A DNA stretch of 64,000 nt from Bacillota bacterium (GTDB taxonomy: Bacteria > Bacillota > Clostridia > Lachnospirales > Lachnospiraceae). Position numbers and translations under genes: made by a program. Below the pieces are notes generated by a model. The model saw only the letters and a list, made by a program, of their open reading frames with translations, was not told the DNA's origin and searched no databases. The stretch spans positions 18,606 through 82,605 of the forward strand of contig JAEYRK010000014.1 of the NCBI GenBank assembly GCA_023435645.1, given 5' to 3'. Within the stretch, counting starts at the first letter, position 1. Each line of letters begins with the position of its first letter. Below, piece after piece: positions 17,354-26,706 of the stretch.

Positions 17354-17518
17354 AATTCTAAAACATAGAGCTTGTTGGTAAGCTTATATGATTTCTTAAA
17401 ACCCTATGATATTTCCAAACCTATCTCTGATTTTGATTCTTTTATTTCCAACGATAATTATGATACTCAGGATTTTTACTAGAAGGACAAAGCGATGATT
17501 CAACAGGAGGTGTCCCGG

Positions 17519-18517
17519 TTGACAAAACTACTGGCGATCTATGACACGGAAGCATCCTATGCCGCAAGGCTTATGGACTATATGAAGAGGGCCACTGTAG
17601 CAGACTTCGAGATTCTAATGTTTACCAGAAGGGAGAGCCTGGAAGAGTTCCTGAAGGACCATGTGGTGGAGCTTCTGCTTTTTGGGGAAGAAATGCAGGA
17701 GGAGCTTCCCCGGGAAAATATCCGCTTTACTGTGCGACTATCAGGAAGTAAAGCGATAGGACGCAAGGAAGCTATACAGACCATCTACAAATATCAGTCT
17801 GCCAGGGAAGTTCTGAATGACCTGTTGGCCTGCTATATGAAAGCTCAGGGGTCACAGAGTTCCGTACGGGATAGAGCACTGAGTCTTATCTCAGTATTCG
17901 CTCCCGTCGGAGGACTCCAGGAAGGTACCTATGCAAGGAATCTTGCCCTCTGCCTTGCTGAGAAGCAGAAGGTACTCCTGCTACAGATGGAACAGCTACC
18001 TGTTTCTGAAGAAATTGATTTAACAGAGAAGAAGCAGGCCCTATCTGAGTTCATCTACTACCTGAAGGAAGAGCATACACAGTTCATTCCTAAACTAAAG
18101 GAACAGCTGATGTTTTCGGGAAAGCTGGCCTACCTGTCCGGAATCGCCCATGGACTGGATCTACTCTCTCTTGGGAAGGAGGATGCCGTAAGGTTGATTG
18201 AGGAGCTTAGGAAGAGCACTGATTTTGAGGCAGTCATATTCTATCTCGGTATCTATACGGAGTTTGCGATTGAAGTGATGAAACATAGCGATTATAACCA
18301 TATCCTGGCAAATGAGAGTTCCTACTCCAGAGGGGTACTGAGGGAGTGGGACAGGCAAATGGAATTTATAAAGGTGGACACCAAAGCGGAGCATTATAAA
18401 CGGCTTCTTTTGCCGGAGAGCACCAATGGGGAGGGAGCAGCCAATGATAGAAGGAAAGAAGTCAAGAACAGTGCAATATGGCAACTGGCAAAGCAGCAGG
18501 TAGATCTATTATGTTAA
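17519..18517 (+). CDS. TadZ/CpaE-like protein of the Tad pilus system
   Basis: First gene of the Tad operon. The 332-residue protein starts with a receiver-like region (TKLLAIYDTEASYAARLMDY), followed from about residue 125 by a MinD/ParA-like region where the P-loop should be. There the sequence is APVGGLQEGTYARNL: the GG and the following helix are kept, but the Walker A Lys-Thr is missing, so ATP binding is doubtful. TadZ proteins position the pilus machine at the cell pole. The TTG start is supported by AGGAGGTG (17505-17512) at 6 nt; the ATG at 17495 has no such site. Assignment rests on position plus fold pattern. Confidence 0.72.
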   Translation: MTKLLAIYDTEASYAARLMDYMKRATVADFEILMFTRRESLEEFLKDHVVELLLFGEEMQEELPRENIRFTVRLSGSKAIGRKEAIQTIYKYQSAREVLNDLLACYMKAQGSQSSVRDRALSLISVFAPVGGLQEGTYARNLALCLAEKQKVLLLQMEQLPVSEEIDLTEKKQALSEFIYYLKEEHTQFIPKLKEQLMFSGKLAYLSGIAHGLDLLSLGKEDAVRLIEELRKSTDFEAVIFYLGIYTEFAIEVMKHSDYNHILANESSYSRGVLREWDRQMEFIKVDTKAEHYKRLLLPESTNGEGAANDRRKEVKNSAIWQLAKQQVDLLC

Positions 18518-18533
18518 GGGGGCATCAATACCT

Positions 18534-19754
18534 ATGGGATGGATGAAGGAAAGGCTTCAGCAGGAAGTGCTGGAGAGCATAGATTTAACAACAGAGATTT
18601 CGGATGATGAGCTGTTGAATACGATAGATCAGATTCTTATTCTGAAAAGCAGGGAGAATTATATCAGTATACAGGAGAAAAGGAAGCTGCGACGAGAGAT
18701 ATTTAATTCCATAAGAAAGCTGGATATCCTACAGGATCTTGTGGAGGACAGCACAATTACGGAAATCATGGTGAATGGGCCGGACAATATCTTTATCGAA
18801 CAGAACGGAAGACTTCATAATTGCAACCGCAGCTTTGAATCCCAGGGGAAGCTGGAGGATGTGGTCCAGCAGATTGTGTCACAATCCAACCGTATTGTAA
18901 ACGAAGCAAATCCGATCGTGGATGCAAGATTATCGGACGGTTCCAGGGTAAATATTGTACTTCCCCCCGTTGCGATGGATGGTCCTGTGATCACCATCCG
19001 TAAGTTTCCCGAGAATCCAATCACAATCGAACAGCTGATCAGCCTGGGATCAATCACGGAGGAAGCGGCGCTCTTTCTGAAAAATCTGGTCGTTGCGGGC
19101 TATAATATCTTCATCAGCGGTGGAACCGGTTCAGGAAAGACAACCTTCCTAAATGTACTCTCAAACTATATACCCAATAATATGCGAATTATAACCATAG
19201 AGGACTCGGCTGAGTTGCAGCTCCACAATATCCCCAACCTTGTAAGACTTGAGGTTAGGAATGCCAACACGGAAGGAAATAACAGCATAACCATCCGGGA
19301 TCTAATTAAGACCTCCTTAAGAATGCGCCCCGACAGAATTATCGTAGGGGAGGTCAGAGATGCAGCAGCCATTGATATGCTTCAGGCCATGAATACCGGT
19401 CATGATGGCTCCATGTCCACAGGACATGCGAACTCTCCCGCTGATATGCTGAATCGTCTGGAAGCGCTGGTACTTCTGGGCGCGGATATACCTCTGCTGG
19501 CAGTTAGGAAGCAGATTGCATCGGCTATTGATGTTATTGTCCACCTTGGAAGACTAAGGGATCGTTCCCGAAGAGTTCTAGAAATAACAGAGGTCCTTTC
19601 CTGCGAGGAACATGAGATTCGACTAAACCCCTTGTATCTTTTTACGGAGGAGGGCGAATCGGAGGGTGGGATAGAGGGGAAGCTGGTAAGACAGAACAGC
19701 CTGGTGCATACGGACAAGCTATACCGGGCAGGTATTAGGCCCGAACAGATTTAA
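18534..19754 (+). CDS. cpaF: CpaF/TadA family pilus assembly ATPase
   Basis: Secretion ATPase that powers Tad pilus assembly at the inner face of the membrane. The 406-residue protein contains the N-terminal domain ending in ITEIMVNGPDNIFIE, Walker A GGTGSGKTT at about 196-204, the Asp box (IITIEDSAEL), an IIVGEVRDAAAIDMLQAMNT Walker B segment, and the His box (GHDGSMSTGHANSP). All catalytic elements are intact, in contrast to the TadZ-like neighbour. It starts 17 nt after the previous gene (GGGGGC region) and belongs to the same operon. Confidence 0.95.
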   Translation: MGWMKERLQQEVLESIDLTTEISDDELLNTIDQILILKSRENYISIQEKRKLRREIFNSIRKLDILQDLVEDSTITEIMVNGPDNIFIEQNGRLHNCNRSFESQGKLEDVVQQIVSQSNRIVNEANPIVDARLSDGSRVNIVLPPVAMDGPVITIRKFPENPITIEQLISLGSITEEAALFLKNLVVAGYNIFISGGTGSGKTTFLNVLSNYIPNNMRIITIEDSAELQLHNIPNLVRLEVRNANTEGNNSITIRDLIKTSLRMRPDRIIVGEVRDAAAIDMLQAMNTGHDGSMSTGHANSPADMLNRLEALVLLGADIPLLAVRKQIASAIDVIVHLGRLRDRSRRVLEITEVLSCEEHEIRLNPLYLFTEEGESEGGIEGKLVRQNSLVHTDKLYRAGIRPEQI

Positions 19755-19813
19755 TCTGAGAAAAAGATCCTTCTACAAGGTTAAGGAGCATAAGAGAGGT
19801 GAGGTGTGAACCT

Positions 19814-20572
19814 TTGACAAATAAAGATAAGCGATATCCTTTGACTCGATATTCTTTATCTTATAAGGAGAAGCTGGAGGATCTGCTGAAGGGAGCGATC
19901 CGGTTAATATGCATAGGGCTTTTATTCTATCGTAGTATTTATGCTTCCATATTTTTAAGCCCCGCCCTTTATTTCTATCTGAGGAAGAGGAGGAGGGAAC
20001 GGAGGCTAGAAAGACAGTGGAAGCTAAACCAGGAATTCAGGGATGGGATTGCAGCCATATCGGCGGCCCTATGTGCGGGATATTCAGCTGAAAATGCATT
20101 TGATGAAGCATTGAAGGACCTACGCCTGATTTATGCAAAGGATGCAATGATCCTCCGGGAATTCACTTATATGATCAATCAGATTCGTATGAATATCACC
20201 GTTGAGAAGGCCCTCAGTGATTTTGGTGAGAGATCCTGTATAGAAGATATTATCAGTTTTGCCGAGGTGTTCTCGACAGCCAAAAGAACCGGAGGGGATT
20301 TGATTCAGGTCATACGCTCTACCAGCACCACGCTGAGTGACAAGCTGGAGGTCAAGAGGGAGATTCTCACCTTGATTTCCGCCAAGAAGCTGGAGGCGGA
20401 AATAATGAAGACAATTCCCCTGGGTATTATAGCATATCTATCCCTGTCCTCCCCCGACTTTTTAACACCGCTTTATCATAATCCTCTTGGAATTACGCTT
20501 ATGTCAGTCCTTCTTCTCCTGTATCTGGCAGCTGCTCAGGCAGTGGACAAGATCATATCGATTGAAGTATAG
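19814..20572 (+). CDS. Tad pilus inner-membrane protein, TadB type (type II secretion F domain)
   Basis: Membrane platform component. The 252-residue protein has an early hydrophobic segment (IRLICIGLLFYRSIYASIFL), a basic stretch (KRRRERRLERQ), the F-type cytoplasmic helical domain (AISAALCAGYSAENAFDEAL, FAEVFSTAKRTGGDLIQVI) and two C-terminal membrane segments. A TTG start at 19814 is preferred to the GTG at 19799, since GAGGTG lies 7 nt before it, the same TTGACAAA start style as the first Tad gene. The next gene begins 8 nt downstream. Confidence 0.87.
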   Translation: MTNKDKRYPLTRYSLSYKEKLEDLLKGAIRLICIGLLFYRSIYASIFLSPALYFYLRKRRRERRLERQWKLNQEFRDGIAAISAALCAGYSAENAFDEALKDLRLIYAKDAMILREFTYMINQIRMNITVEKALSDFGERSCIEDIISFAEVFSTAKRTGGDLIQVIRSTSTTLSDKLEVKREILTLISAKKLEAEIMKTIPLGIIAYLSLSSPDFLTPLYHNPLGITLMSVLLLLYLAAAQAVDKIISIEV

Positions 20573-20580
20573 GAGGTCTA

Positions 20581-22128
20581 ATGCTATATCTGAATATCAC
20601 CACAGTACTTATCCTGTGCATTCTTTATATTATATCCCTAAAGGGCTACGAAAGTAGGAGAAGTGAGATGAATAGGAAGGAGCACCGATTATACCTTCTA
20701 TATCCTCTTGCCAAGCTGATACTGTCAAGCACTGGGCTAGAGAGGCTGATCAGCCGCAATACGAAGACGGCGAAAGCCCTTACAGCCCTTCACGTGAATC
20801 ATAAGCAAGAGACAGAGGGGAGGCTATACTGGTATGGTAGAGTATCCTTAATCCTGCTCATCCTATTCCTATGCAACCTGTTATCTCTCATCAACGTACT
20901 CTCTCCCGGTGAAAAACAAGGGAATCTGGTGGACGGTTCGATTGTAAGACCGGAACAGGGAGAGGGGACTAAGCAAGTAGGGCTGACGATTACGATTTCG
21001 AAGGATGGGACGGAAGTGGTGCTCCCAGAAGAGAAGCGTGACTCTAATAATTCTGAGCAGGACATAAAAAAACAGGAGAGCTACCGGGAAGAGATTAATA
21101 TTACAGTAGCAGAGAAAGAATACAGCGAAGAGGAGCTGGCCAAGGTGATGAAGGAGGCAATCTCTATCCTGGAGAGGGAGCTGCTGGGAGATAATCCGGA
21201 TTTTAACCATATCAATGAGGACCTGAATTTTATCAGCCGGATTCCGGGAACAAGCATATCTGTGGAATGGATACCACAGGACTACAAGCTTATTGATGGA
21301 GACGGACATATAGAAAATGATGAGCTGGTATCCGAGCAGATCCCTACCTCAGTAACAGCAATACTCACCTGTCAGAATATGAGACAGGACCATACCTTCG
21401 CCTTCACAATCATACCTCAGGAGATGTCAGAGAAGGAAAGCCTGCTTAAGAAGCTGTATCTTGAGCTTCAAAAACAGTCCTTAGCATTAAGGCAGGAGGA
21501 ACGCTTACAGCTGCCGGTAAAATTGGAGGGCTACTCCATACGCTGGGAGGAGAAGAAGCGGGAGAACGGAGCTTTATTTTTTCTTCTGGGTGTAGTTCTG
21601 GCAGCAGGCTCATGGATCCTAGGGAGCAGTGAGCTAAAGAAACGGATGAAGCTTAGAGAGAATCAAATGCGGATGGATTATCCGGAGATCATTAATAAGT
21701 TTAATCTTCTTTTAAATGCCGGAATGACCATAAGGCAGGCCTGGAATAAGATTGCAGAGGATTATGCCGGAAAGAGCAATGCCATTGCGGCAAAGAAACA
21801 TTATGCCTATGAAGAAATGCTGTTGACTGCACATGAAATAAAGCTCGGTGTACCGGAGGGCAGCGCCTATGAGCAATTTGGCAGAAGGACAGGAGTACTG
21901 CCCTATATGAAATTCGGCTCCCTGGTTTCACAGAATCTGAGAAAGGGGAACAAGGGACTGGCAGAGCTGTTAATGAGAGAGGCCCTGGATGCATTCGAGG
22001 AGCGGAAGGAGTTTGCCAAGCGTCTCGGAGAAGAAGCCGGGACCAAGCTTTTGGGACCTATGATGATCATGTTTTTGATTGTGCTGATCATCATTATGAT
22101 ACCGGCGTTTTTATCCTTTGGAATATAA
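20581..22128 (+). CDS. Tad pilus inner-membrane protein, TadC type, with large extracytoplasmic insert
   Basis: Second F-type platform protein. The 515-residue protein is about 200 longer than usual TadC. Membrane segments lie at about 4-20 and 87-107, then a hydrophilic insert at 108-330, a third segment at 331-350, the F domain (INKFNLLLNAGMTIRQAW near 365, and GSLVSQNLRKGNKGL) and two final segments. The insert should be outside the membrane. Its second half (ISVEWIPQD, then PTSVTAILTCQN and HTFAFTIIP) has the strand pattern of a bacterial Ig-like domain. ATG follows AGGAGGT. Confidence 0.85.
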   Translation: MLYLNITTVLILCILYIISLKGYESRRSEMNRKEHRLYLLYPLAKLILSSTGLERLISRNTKTAKALTALHVNHKQETEGRLYWYGRVSLILLILFLCNLLSLINVLSPGEKQGNLVDGSIVRPEQGEGTKQVGLTITISKDGTEVVLPEEKRDSNNSEQDIKKQESYREEINITVAEKEYSEEELAKVMKEAISILERELLGDNPDFNHINEDLNFISRIPGTSISVEWIPQDYKLIDGDGHIENDELVSEQIPTSVTAILTCQNMRQDHTFAFTIIPQEMSEKESLLKKLYLELQKQSLALRQEERLQLPVKLEGYSIRWEEKKRENGALFFLLGVVLAAGSWILGSSELKKRMKLRENQMRMDYPEIINKFNLLLNAGMTIRQAWNKIAEDYAGKSNAIAAKKHYAYEEMLLTAHEIKLGVPEGSAYEQFGRRTGVLPYMKFGSLVSQNLRKGNKGLAELLMREALDAFEERKEFAKRLGEEAGTKLLGPMMIMFLIVLIIIMIPAFLSFGI

Positions 22129-22225
22129 AGAAGGCTGAAGGAAGGCTGCTAACCCTTCCCGGTAGGGCTGTATTAAGTGATAATTTATGGAGAGAGGAGA
22201 CTGCCTAAGCGGCAGGAAAGAAGAG

Positions 22226-22399
22226 ATGAGGAAGAAAGCGAAGAGACTGATGGAGAAAAAGGCGGATGGCCTGGGGGTCATTGAAATCATTCTGATTATC
22301 GTTGTATTGATCGCCCTGGTTTTGATTTTTAAGAATCAAATCTCAGAATTAATTCGTAATATTGTAGATATGATTAATGAAAGAGTGAAGGGAATATAG
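22226..22399 (+). CDS. Flp1 family type IVb pilin
   Basis: Candidate major subunit of the Tad pilus. The 57-residue prepilin has a basic leader (MRKKAKRLMEKKADG), then LGVIEIILIIVVLIALVLIF, with the Gly-x-x-x-x-Glu pattern expected for prepilin peptidase cleavage and the Glu5 of mature pilins, and a short C-terminal helix. ATG 22226 is preferred (AGGAAAG at suitable distance) to the ATG at 22187, which has no ribosome binding site. A matching prepilin peptidase is encoded 4 kb downstream in the same operon. Confidence 0.87.
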   Translation: MRKKAKRLMEKKADGLGVIEIILIIVVLIALVLIFKNQISELIRNIVDMINERVKGI

Positions 22400-22436
22400 A
22401 TTGGCTTCAGAAATCGTCTTGCAGGGGGAGTTATCT

Positions 22437-24977
22437 TTGAAAATAAGAAATATGAATATGAAATCAGAGGGTGCCATTACGGTATTCCTGAGTCTGGTAC
22501 TTCTACTCATTCTCTCCCTAGTGATGGCGATCCTTGAGTCTGCCAGAGTAAATACAGCAAAAATATTTGCAGAAAGAGCCTTAACAACTGCTATGGATTC
22601 TGTCTTGGCAGAGTTTTATGACCCTCTTATGGAGGAGTATCATCTACTGGCGCTGGAAGCAGGATATGGTAGCGGTATGATGAAAACGGAGGTAATGGAA
22701 GACAAGCTGAAAGAGTATATGTCTTACACCGTCACGCCAAATATTGAGCTATCTTACCCTACGAAGGGACTTGAGCTATATGATATTTCATTGTCTTCCC
22801 TATCGGTAACAGAGACTGCCGGACTGATGGATTATCAAGGACAACTGTTCTTAACCGAGGCTGTGGATTATATGAAATACAGGGAGCTGGGTGATGGGAT
22901 GGAGCTTCTGCTTAATAAGATGTCCATGCTGAAGCAACCGGAGAAGGTGAGTATCCTCTATGAAGAAAAGCTTAAGGTTGAAGAGGAGCTGGTGGTTATC
23001 GATGAAGGCATCTTAAGACTGATGATGCTGTTCGATGGGATCAGTACGACAAAAAAAGGACTGAAGGTGAACAAGGAGGGAATGCTGCAGACAGTCCCCG
23101 ATTATATCAAGAAGCTGTGCTATGGAGAAATAACAAAAGAGAAGACAGGGATTCATAATGACAGCATATTTGCGCATGTGAAGGAGCTCTATTATGATCC
23201 CGGTGTCTTATTCTCAGCAATAGATGAGGGCTTTCAAAGACTTGATGAGATTCTGGAAAGAATTCAAATACTGGAGGCCGGGATAGTAAATACCATACGA
23301 AGTATAGAAGGGGCTGAGATTACGCTGAAAGTACTGGAGGCTCGTCTGGCTTCCGTAGAAAAAGGGACAGAAGCCTATAAGGAAGCACAAGCTCAGGTGA
23401 AGGCCTGTAAGGAACATATCAATGATTTGCAGTCCCAACTTAATCAGAAGGAGATGGAGCGGACCACCTGTGAGTCTCAAAAGCTTCTCATAATAGAAGA
23501 GCTCAACCTCCACAGAAGTGAGAGCCTTTTACTGATACAGTCCATAGAGGCATTAATTCCTCAAGCAGAAGCCGTTATTGATGAGATTATACAAACCTCC
23601 GGGAAGGCGGATGAATTAATTAGGAATTATGAAGGGAGTCTGAAGGAGGCGCAGGAGGAGCTGGGAGAAGGGATCTTCGGCACGATGGAGGAAGGCTTAC
23701 TGGATTTAAAGAGATATCAGAGTGGAAATATATTTGGATACGATTTTGACAGAATGAAGCAGATCCTGAAGCAGGATATAGAGATCCTCACTACAGTGGA
23801 TGCGCACCTGGTAGAGGGTGGGACTGCACTGGATCGCAGAGATCTTAGCACAGCAAGGGAATGCTTCAGCAGTGCTGATAAAGCCCTGAGGTCCTATCGC
23901 ACAGATGGGCTTACCCTTGATTACAGTAGTCTGACAATTCAAAAGGAGAGTGCTATGGATCCCTTGGGAGTGATCGGAGAGCTGGTAAGGGAGGGACTAA
24001 GCGGCCTGGTGGTAGATTCTTCGGAACTCTCTGATTTAGAGCTTACAAAAGATTTACTTCCCTCAGATATTGCGTCCTTATCCGGTGAGGAGGTAAGTGG
24101 CTTTGATTTCGGTTCCTTGTTCAAAAGCCTTGTTATCGGAGGTAAAAAATCTGGTTTGGAGGGTTTGTTTTCCGATTTCGGAGAGTATGACTTTGCTTCT
24201 ATGCTAGGAGAGGCTGCCAATAAGGCAGCAGAGCATCTACTGTTCCAGGCTTACCTACAGGAGCATTTTTGCCATTTTCCGATGGAAGGGGAGGATATCT
24301 CTGGAAGAAAACCCTCAGCCCTGGCGTATGAGCAGGAGTATTTTCTAATGGGAAAAGCCTCGGACAAGGAGAATCTTAACGCTATTCTTACGCAGGTGAT
24401 ATTGATCCGCACAATACTTAACTTTACCAGTATTCTGGGGGATAAGGCTAAATGGAGCGAGGCAAAAGCCCTTGCCGTTGGTTTGGTAGGATTTACAGGA
24501 CTCCCGATTCTGGTTTCCATTACTCAGACAGTACTGGTTGTACTATTGGCCTTTGCAGAAGCCTTAGTGGATACCTGCGCCCTGACTCTGGGAAAGGAGG
24601 TACCGATATTTAAGAAAAGAATCGGACTTACCTTTTATGAGCTTCTTTCCCTTCAGAGAGAATTTATCCATACGAAGGCGGCAGGCTATCCGGAGGAAAC
24701 AGGTACTTTTACCTTATCCTATGGGGATTATCTGAAAATCTTTCTCTTTCTGAAGAAAAAAACGGAGCTTTCCTACCGCTGTCTGGATTTGATCCAGGAG
24801 AATATGAAGCTGCGATATGAGGACAGCTTTTCCATACAAAACTGCATCTTCGGCTTTTCGGTGGATGCTGAATTTAACATCAACACAAAGTTTATTTCCT
24901 TAAACTTTGTAAAAAAACTTCTTGCGAAGGATATCCGGGGATTTACTTATCGCATAGAGGCAGGCTACAGTTATTAA
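22437..24977 (+). CDS. DUF5702 protein, large TadG-like pseudopilin
   Basis: The 846-residue protein has a short basic N-terminus, then EGAITVFLSLVLLLILSLVM followed by LESARVNTAKIFAERALTTAMDSVLAEF, the hallmark of DUF5702 in Gram-positive Tad loci. A single N-terminal helix anchors a large outside part. Residues of about 270-420 are strongly helical with heptad-like coiled coil; the C-terminal third has another hydrophobic patch (GFTGLPILVSITQTVLVVLL). TTG start backed by AGGGGGAG (22423-22430) at 6 nt. Role inferred: minor pilin or tip/anchor component. Confidence 0.84.
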   Translation: MKIRNMNMKSEGAITVFLSLVLLLILSLVMAILESARVNTAKIFAERALTTAMDSVLAEFYDPLMEEYHLLALEAGYGSGMMKTEVMEDKLKEYMSYTVTPNIELSYPTKGLELYDISLSSLSVTETAGLMDYQGQLFLTEAVDYMKYRELGDGMELLLNKMSMLKQPEKVSILYEEKLKVEEELVVIDEGILRLMMLFDGISTTKKGLKVNKEGMLQTVPDYIKKLCYGEITKEKTGIHNDSIFAHVKELYYDPGVLFSAIDEGFQRLDEILERIQILEAGIVNTIRSIEGAEITLKVLEARLASVEKGTEAYKEAQAQVKACKEHINDLQSQLNQKEMERTTCESQKLLIIEELNLHRSESLLLIQSIEALIPQAEAVIDEIIQTSGKADELIRNYEGSLKEAQEELGEGIFGTMEEGLLDLKRYQSGNIFGYDFDRMKQILKQDIEILTTVDAHLVEGGTALDRRDLSTARECFSSADKALRSYRTDGLTLDYSSLTIQKESAMDPLGVIGELVREGLSGLVVDSSELSDLELTKDLLPSDIASLSGEEVSGFDFGSLFKSLVIGGKKSGLEGLFSDFGEYDFASMLGEAANKAAEHLLFQAYLQEHFCHFPMEGEDISGRKPSALAYEQEYFLMGKASDKENLNAILTQVILIRTILNFTSILGDKAKWSEAKALAVGLVGFTGLPILVSITQTVLVVLLAFAEALVDTCALTLGKEVPIFKKRIGLTFYELLSLQREFIHTKAAGYPEETGTFTLSYGDYLKIFLFLKKKTELSYRCLDLIQENMKLRYEDSFSIQNCIFGFSVDAEFNINTKFISLNFVKKLLAKDIRGFTYRIEAGYSY

Positions 24978-25054
24978 GACTTACATACCAACAAATACTG
25001 GGACCAGATGTGATTTATACGATTGAAACAATAGCACTATGGATTGACCTACAC

Positions 25055-25181
25055 GGATGGTTCGGGATGTCCGCTCTTCTGTATTATCTAAGATCAACAA
25101 TTACCCCAAATAAATCAATAATCTCTCTCCAGGAAATCATTTGCTTATAGGTGTAAGAAGAACGGACATCCCGGACCATCC
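25055..25181. repeat. 26-bp inverted repeat with 75-nt loop inside the Tad operon
   Basis: Arm 25055-25080 pairs with arm 25156-25181 at 25 of 26 positions if one G-U pair is counted. It sits alone in the 250-nt gap between the DUF5702 and TadE-like genes. No U-tract follows, so it does not look like a terminator. An RNA processing or stability hairpin, an attenuator or a small palindromic element are all possible. The rest of the gap shows nothing else. Confidence 0.75.
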
Positions 25182-25227
25182 ATAACAAAACAGATAAAAT
25201 AGGTATCGATAAAAGGTCGGATCAGAT

Positions 25228-26148
25228 ATGAGGGTTATACAAGAAATTAGCAGGGAGGATACCCGGAGGATATTCCGGGAGGACACACAGAAGGCTTCCC
25301 TTACGGTGGAAGCTGCTATTGTAATGCCGATCTTTCTTTTTTGCATCCTGATATTCCTATATTTTCTCCAGATCATTACGGTTCAGGAGCATATCCAGAA
25401 TGCAATCACAAGCTCCGGCCTTACCTTGGCAAGGTATGCCTATGTCTATGAGGATTTTATAGGAGGAGAGGACTTCGCAGCCATTGATTTTACTCTGTTC
25501 GGGGATGGATATGAGCTGGATTTGTCTGATGCGGCCAAGGTAATTGCAGGGGAGAAGGTAATAAAGGGACTTCTGAAGAAAGAGCTGGATATCCCGCAAA
25601 TAAACAACTCCTGCATACAGGGGGGCTTTAGGGAAATCAGTTTTTATAATAGCCGAATTTTAGAGGAGGACTGCATTGACCTGGTAGTCCGGTATCATAT
25701 CAAATTCCCGATTTGGTTGTTTGGGCTAGAGAACCTAAGAATGATACAGAGGGTCAGGCTAAGAAAGTGGACGGGACATCAGGTAGCTGCTACCTATACG
25801 ATTGTGAAAGAAGGCACCTCTGAAGGGGAGATCATGGTGTATATCACCGCTACAGGTACCGTTGTTCATAAGGATAGAAATTGCTCCCACTTAAGCATCA
25901 CCATTGAGGAAGTCCATAGGCTACCGGAGGACCGTAGGAATAAAAACGGGGGAAGGTATTCTCCCTGTGAGCGTTGCTGCCGGGGTGGAGAAGCCTCATC
26001 CGGGGGAAGCCTTGGAACCTACTATATTACAGACGAGGGGGACCGCTATCATAGCAAAAGGGATTGCTCCGGACTAAAAAGATCAGTGAGGGAGGTACCT
26101 CTATCAGAGGTATCGGACAGACCATTTTGTAAGCGGTGCGGAGCATAG
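25228..26148 (+). CDS. TadE-like pseudopilin with doubled C-terminal Cys/His motif
   Basis: The 306-residue protein has a TadE-type N-terminus (KASLTVEAAIVMPIFLFCIL, Glu at the mature +5-like position) and a beta-rich middle part. Residues 204-264 and 265-306 hold two copies of one motif: Y-I-T-x-x-G, His, then D/N-C-S-x-L and a final C-x-R-C (VVHKDRNCSHL ... CERC; RYHSKRDCSGL ... CKRC). One His and three Cys per copy look like a zinc or disulfide knuckle, similar to small zinc modules seen at the ends of secreted nucleases. ATG with AAAAGG upstream. Unusual for a pseudopilin. Confidence 0.8.
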   Translation: MRVIQEISREDTRRIFREDTQKASLTVEAAIVMPIFLFCILIFLYFLQIITVQEHIQNAITSSGLTLARYAYVYEDFIGGEDFAAIDFTLFGDGYELDLSDAAKVIAGEKVIKGLLKKELDIPQINNSCIQGGFREISFYNSRILEEDCIDLVVRYHIKFPIWLFGLENLRMIQRVRLRKWTGHQVAATYTIVKEGTSEGEIMVYITATGTVVHKDRNCSHLSITIEEVHRLPEDRRNKNGGRYSPCERCCRGGEASSGGSLGTYYITDEGDRYHSKRDCSGLKRSVREVPLSEVSDRPFCKRCGA

Positions 26149-26219
26149 CTATTATGTGGGTATATCACGGTAACATAGAAGCGGCTTCATTGAGGAGCTA
26201 GGTAGCTAAGGAGGTAATT

Positions 26220-26666
26220 ATGGCGGATCTGATCATAAAAGGAACTCTGGGTATTTTGCTGTTGATCACAGCCTTGCAGGATATACGATCTAAGAAAATA
26301 AGCTTATGGATCATAGCTGCTGGGGCAATCATCGTTTGTGCAGGAGCACCTTTTTCTCAAAGCATCCCTATCATAGACCGAGTCTTGGGGACTCTGGTGG
26401 GAATAGGGATTATGATTACCAGCAGGGCAACCGGAGGCAGAATCGGAATGGGGGATGGGTACCTGCTTTGTGTAACCGGCATCAGCTTAGGCTTCTGGGG
26501 TAACATGGAACTATTTGCAATTGCCTTATTTGCAGCTGCGATTGTAGCAATCCTCCTACTGACTCTTCGTCTGGCAGACCGTAAAAAAAGCATCCCGTTT
26601 GTTCCCTTTTTATTCATCTCTTACCTGATACACCTGATCAGTACGAAGGCTTGGCTGATTTCGTAA
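26220..26666 (+). CDS. Prepilin peptidase (A24 family, TadV/CpaA-like)
   Basis: Aspartic membrane protease that cuts the leader from the Flp1 and TadE-type prepilins. The 148-residue protein is nearly all transmembrane, with four or more segments. The two catalytic Asp residues are visible: D21 in QDIRSKKI and D79 in GMGDGYLL (the GxGD motif). It lacks the N-terminal methylase domain of PilD, as usual for TadV. ATG with GGAGG upstream, in the Tad operon between the two TadE-like genes. Confidence 0.92.
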   Translation: MADLIIKGTLGILLLITALQDIRSKKISLWIIAAGAIIVCAGAPFSQSIPIIDRVLGTLVGIGIMITSRATGGRIGMGDGYLLCVTGISLGFWGNMELFAIALFAAAIVAILLLTLRLADRKKSIPFVPFLFISYLIHLISTKAWLIS

Positions 26667-26706
26667 TTAGAGTTGTTGAGCAGCAGGAAACAGAGAAGGA
26701 GGTACC

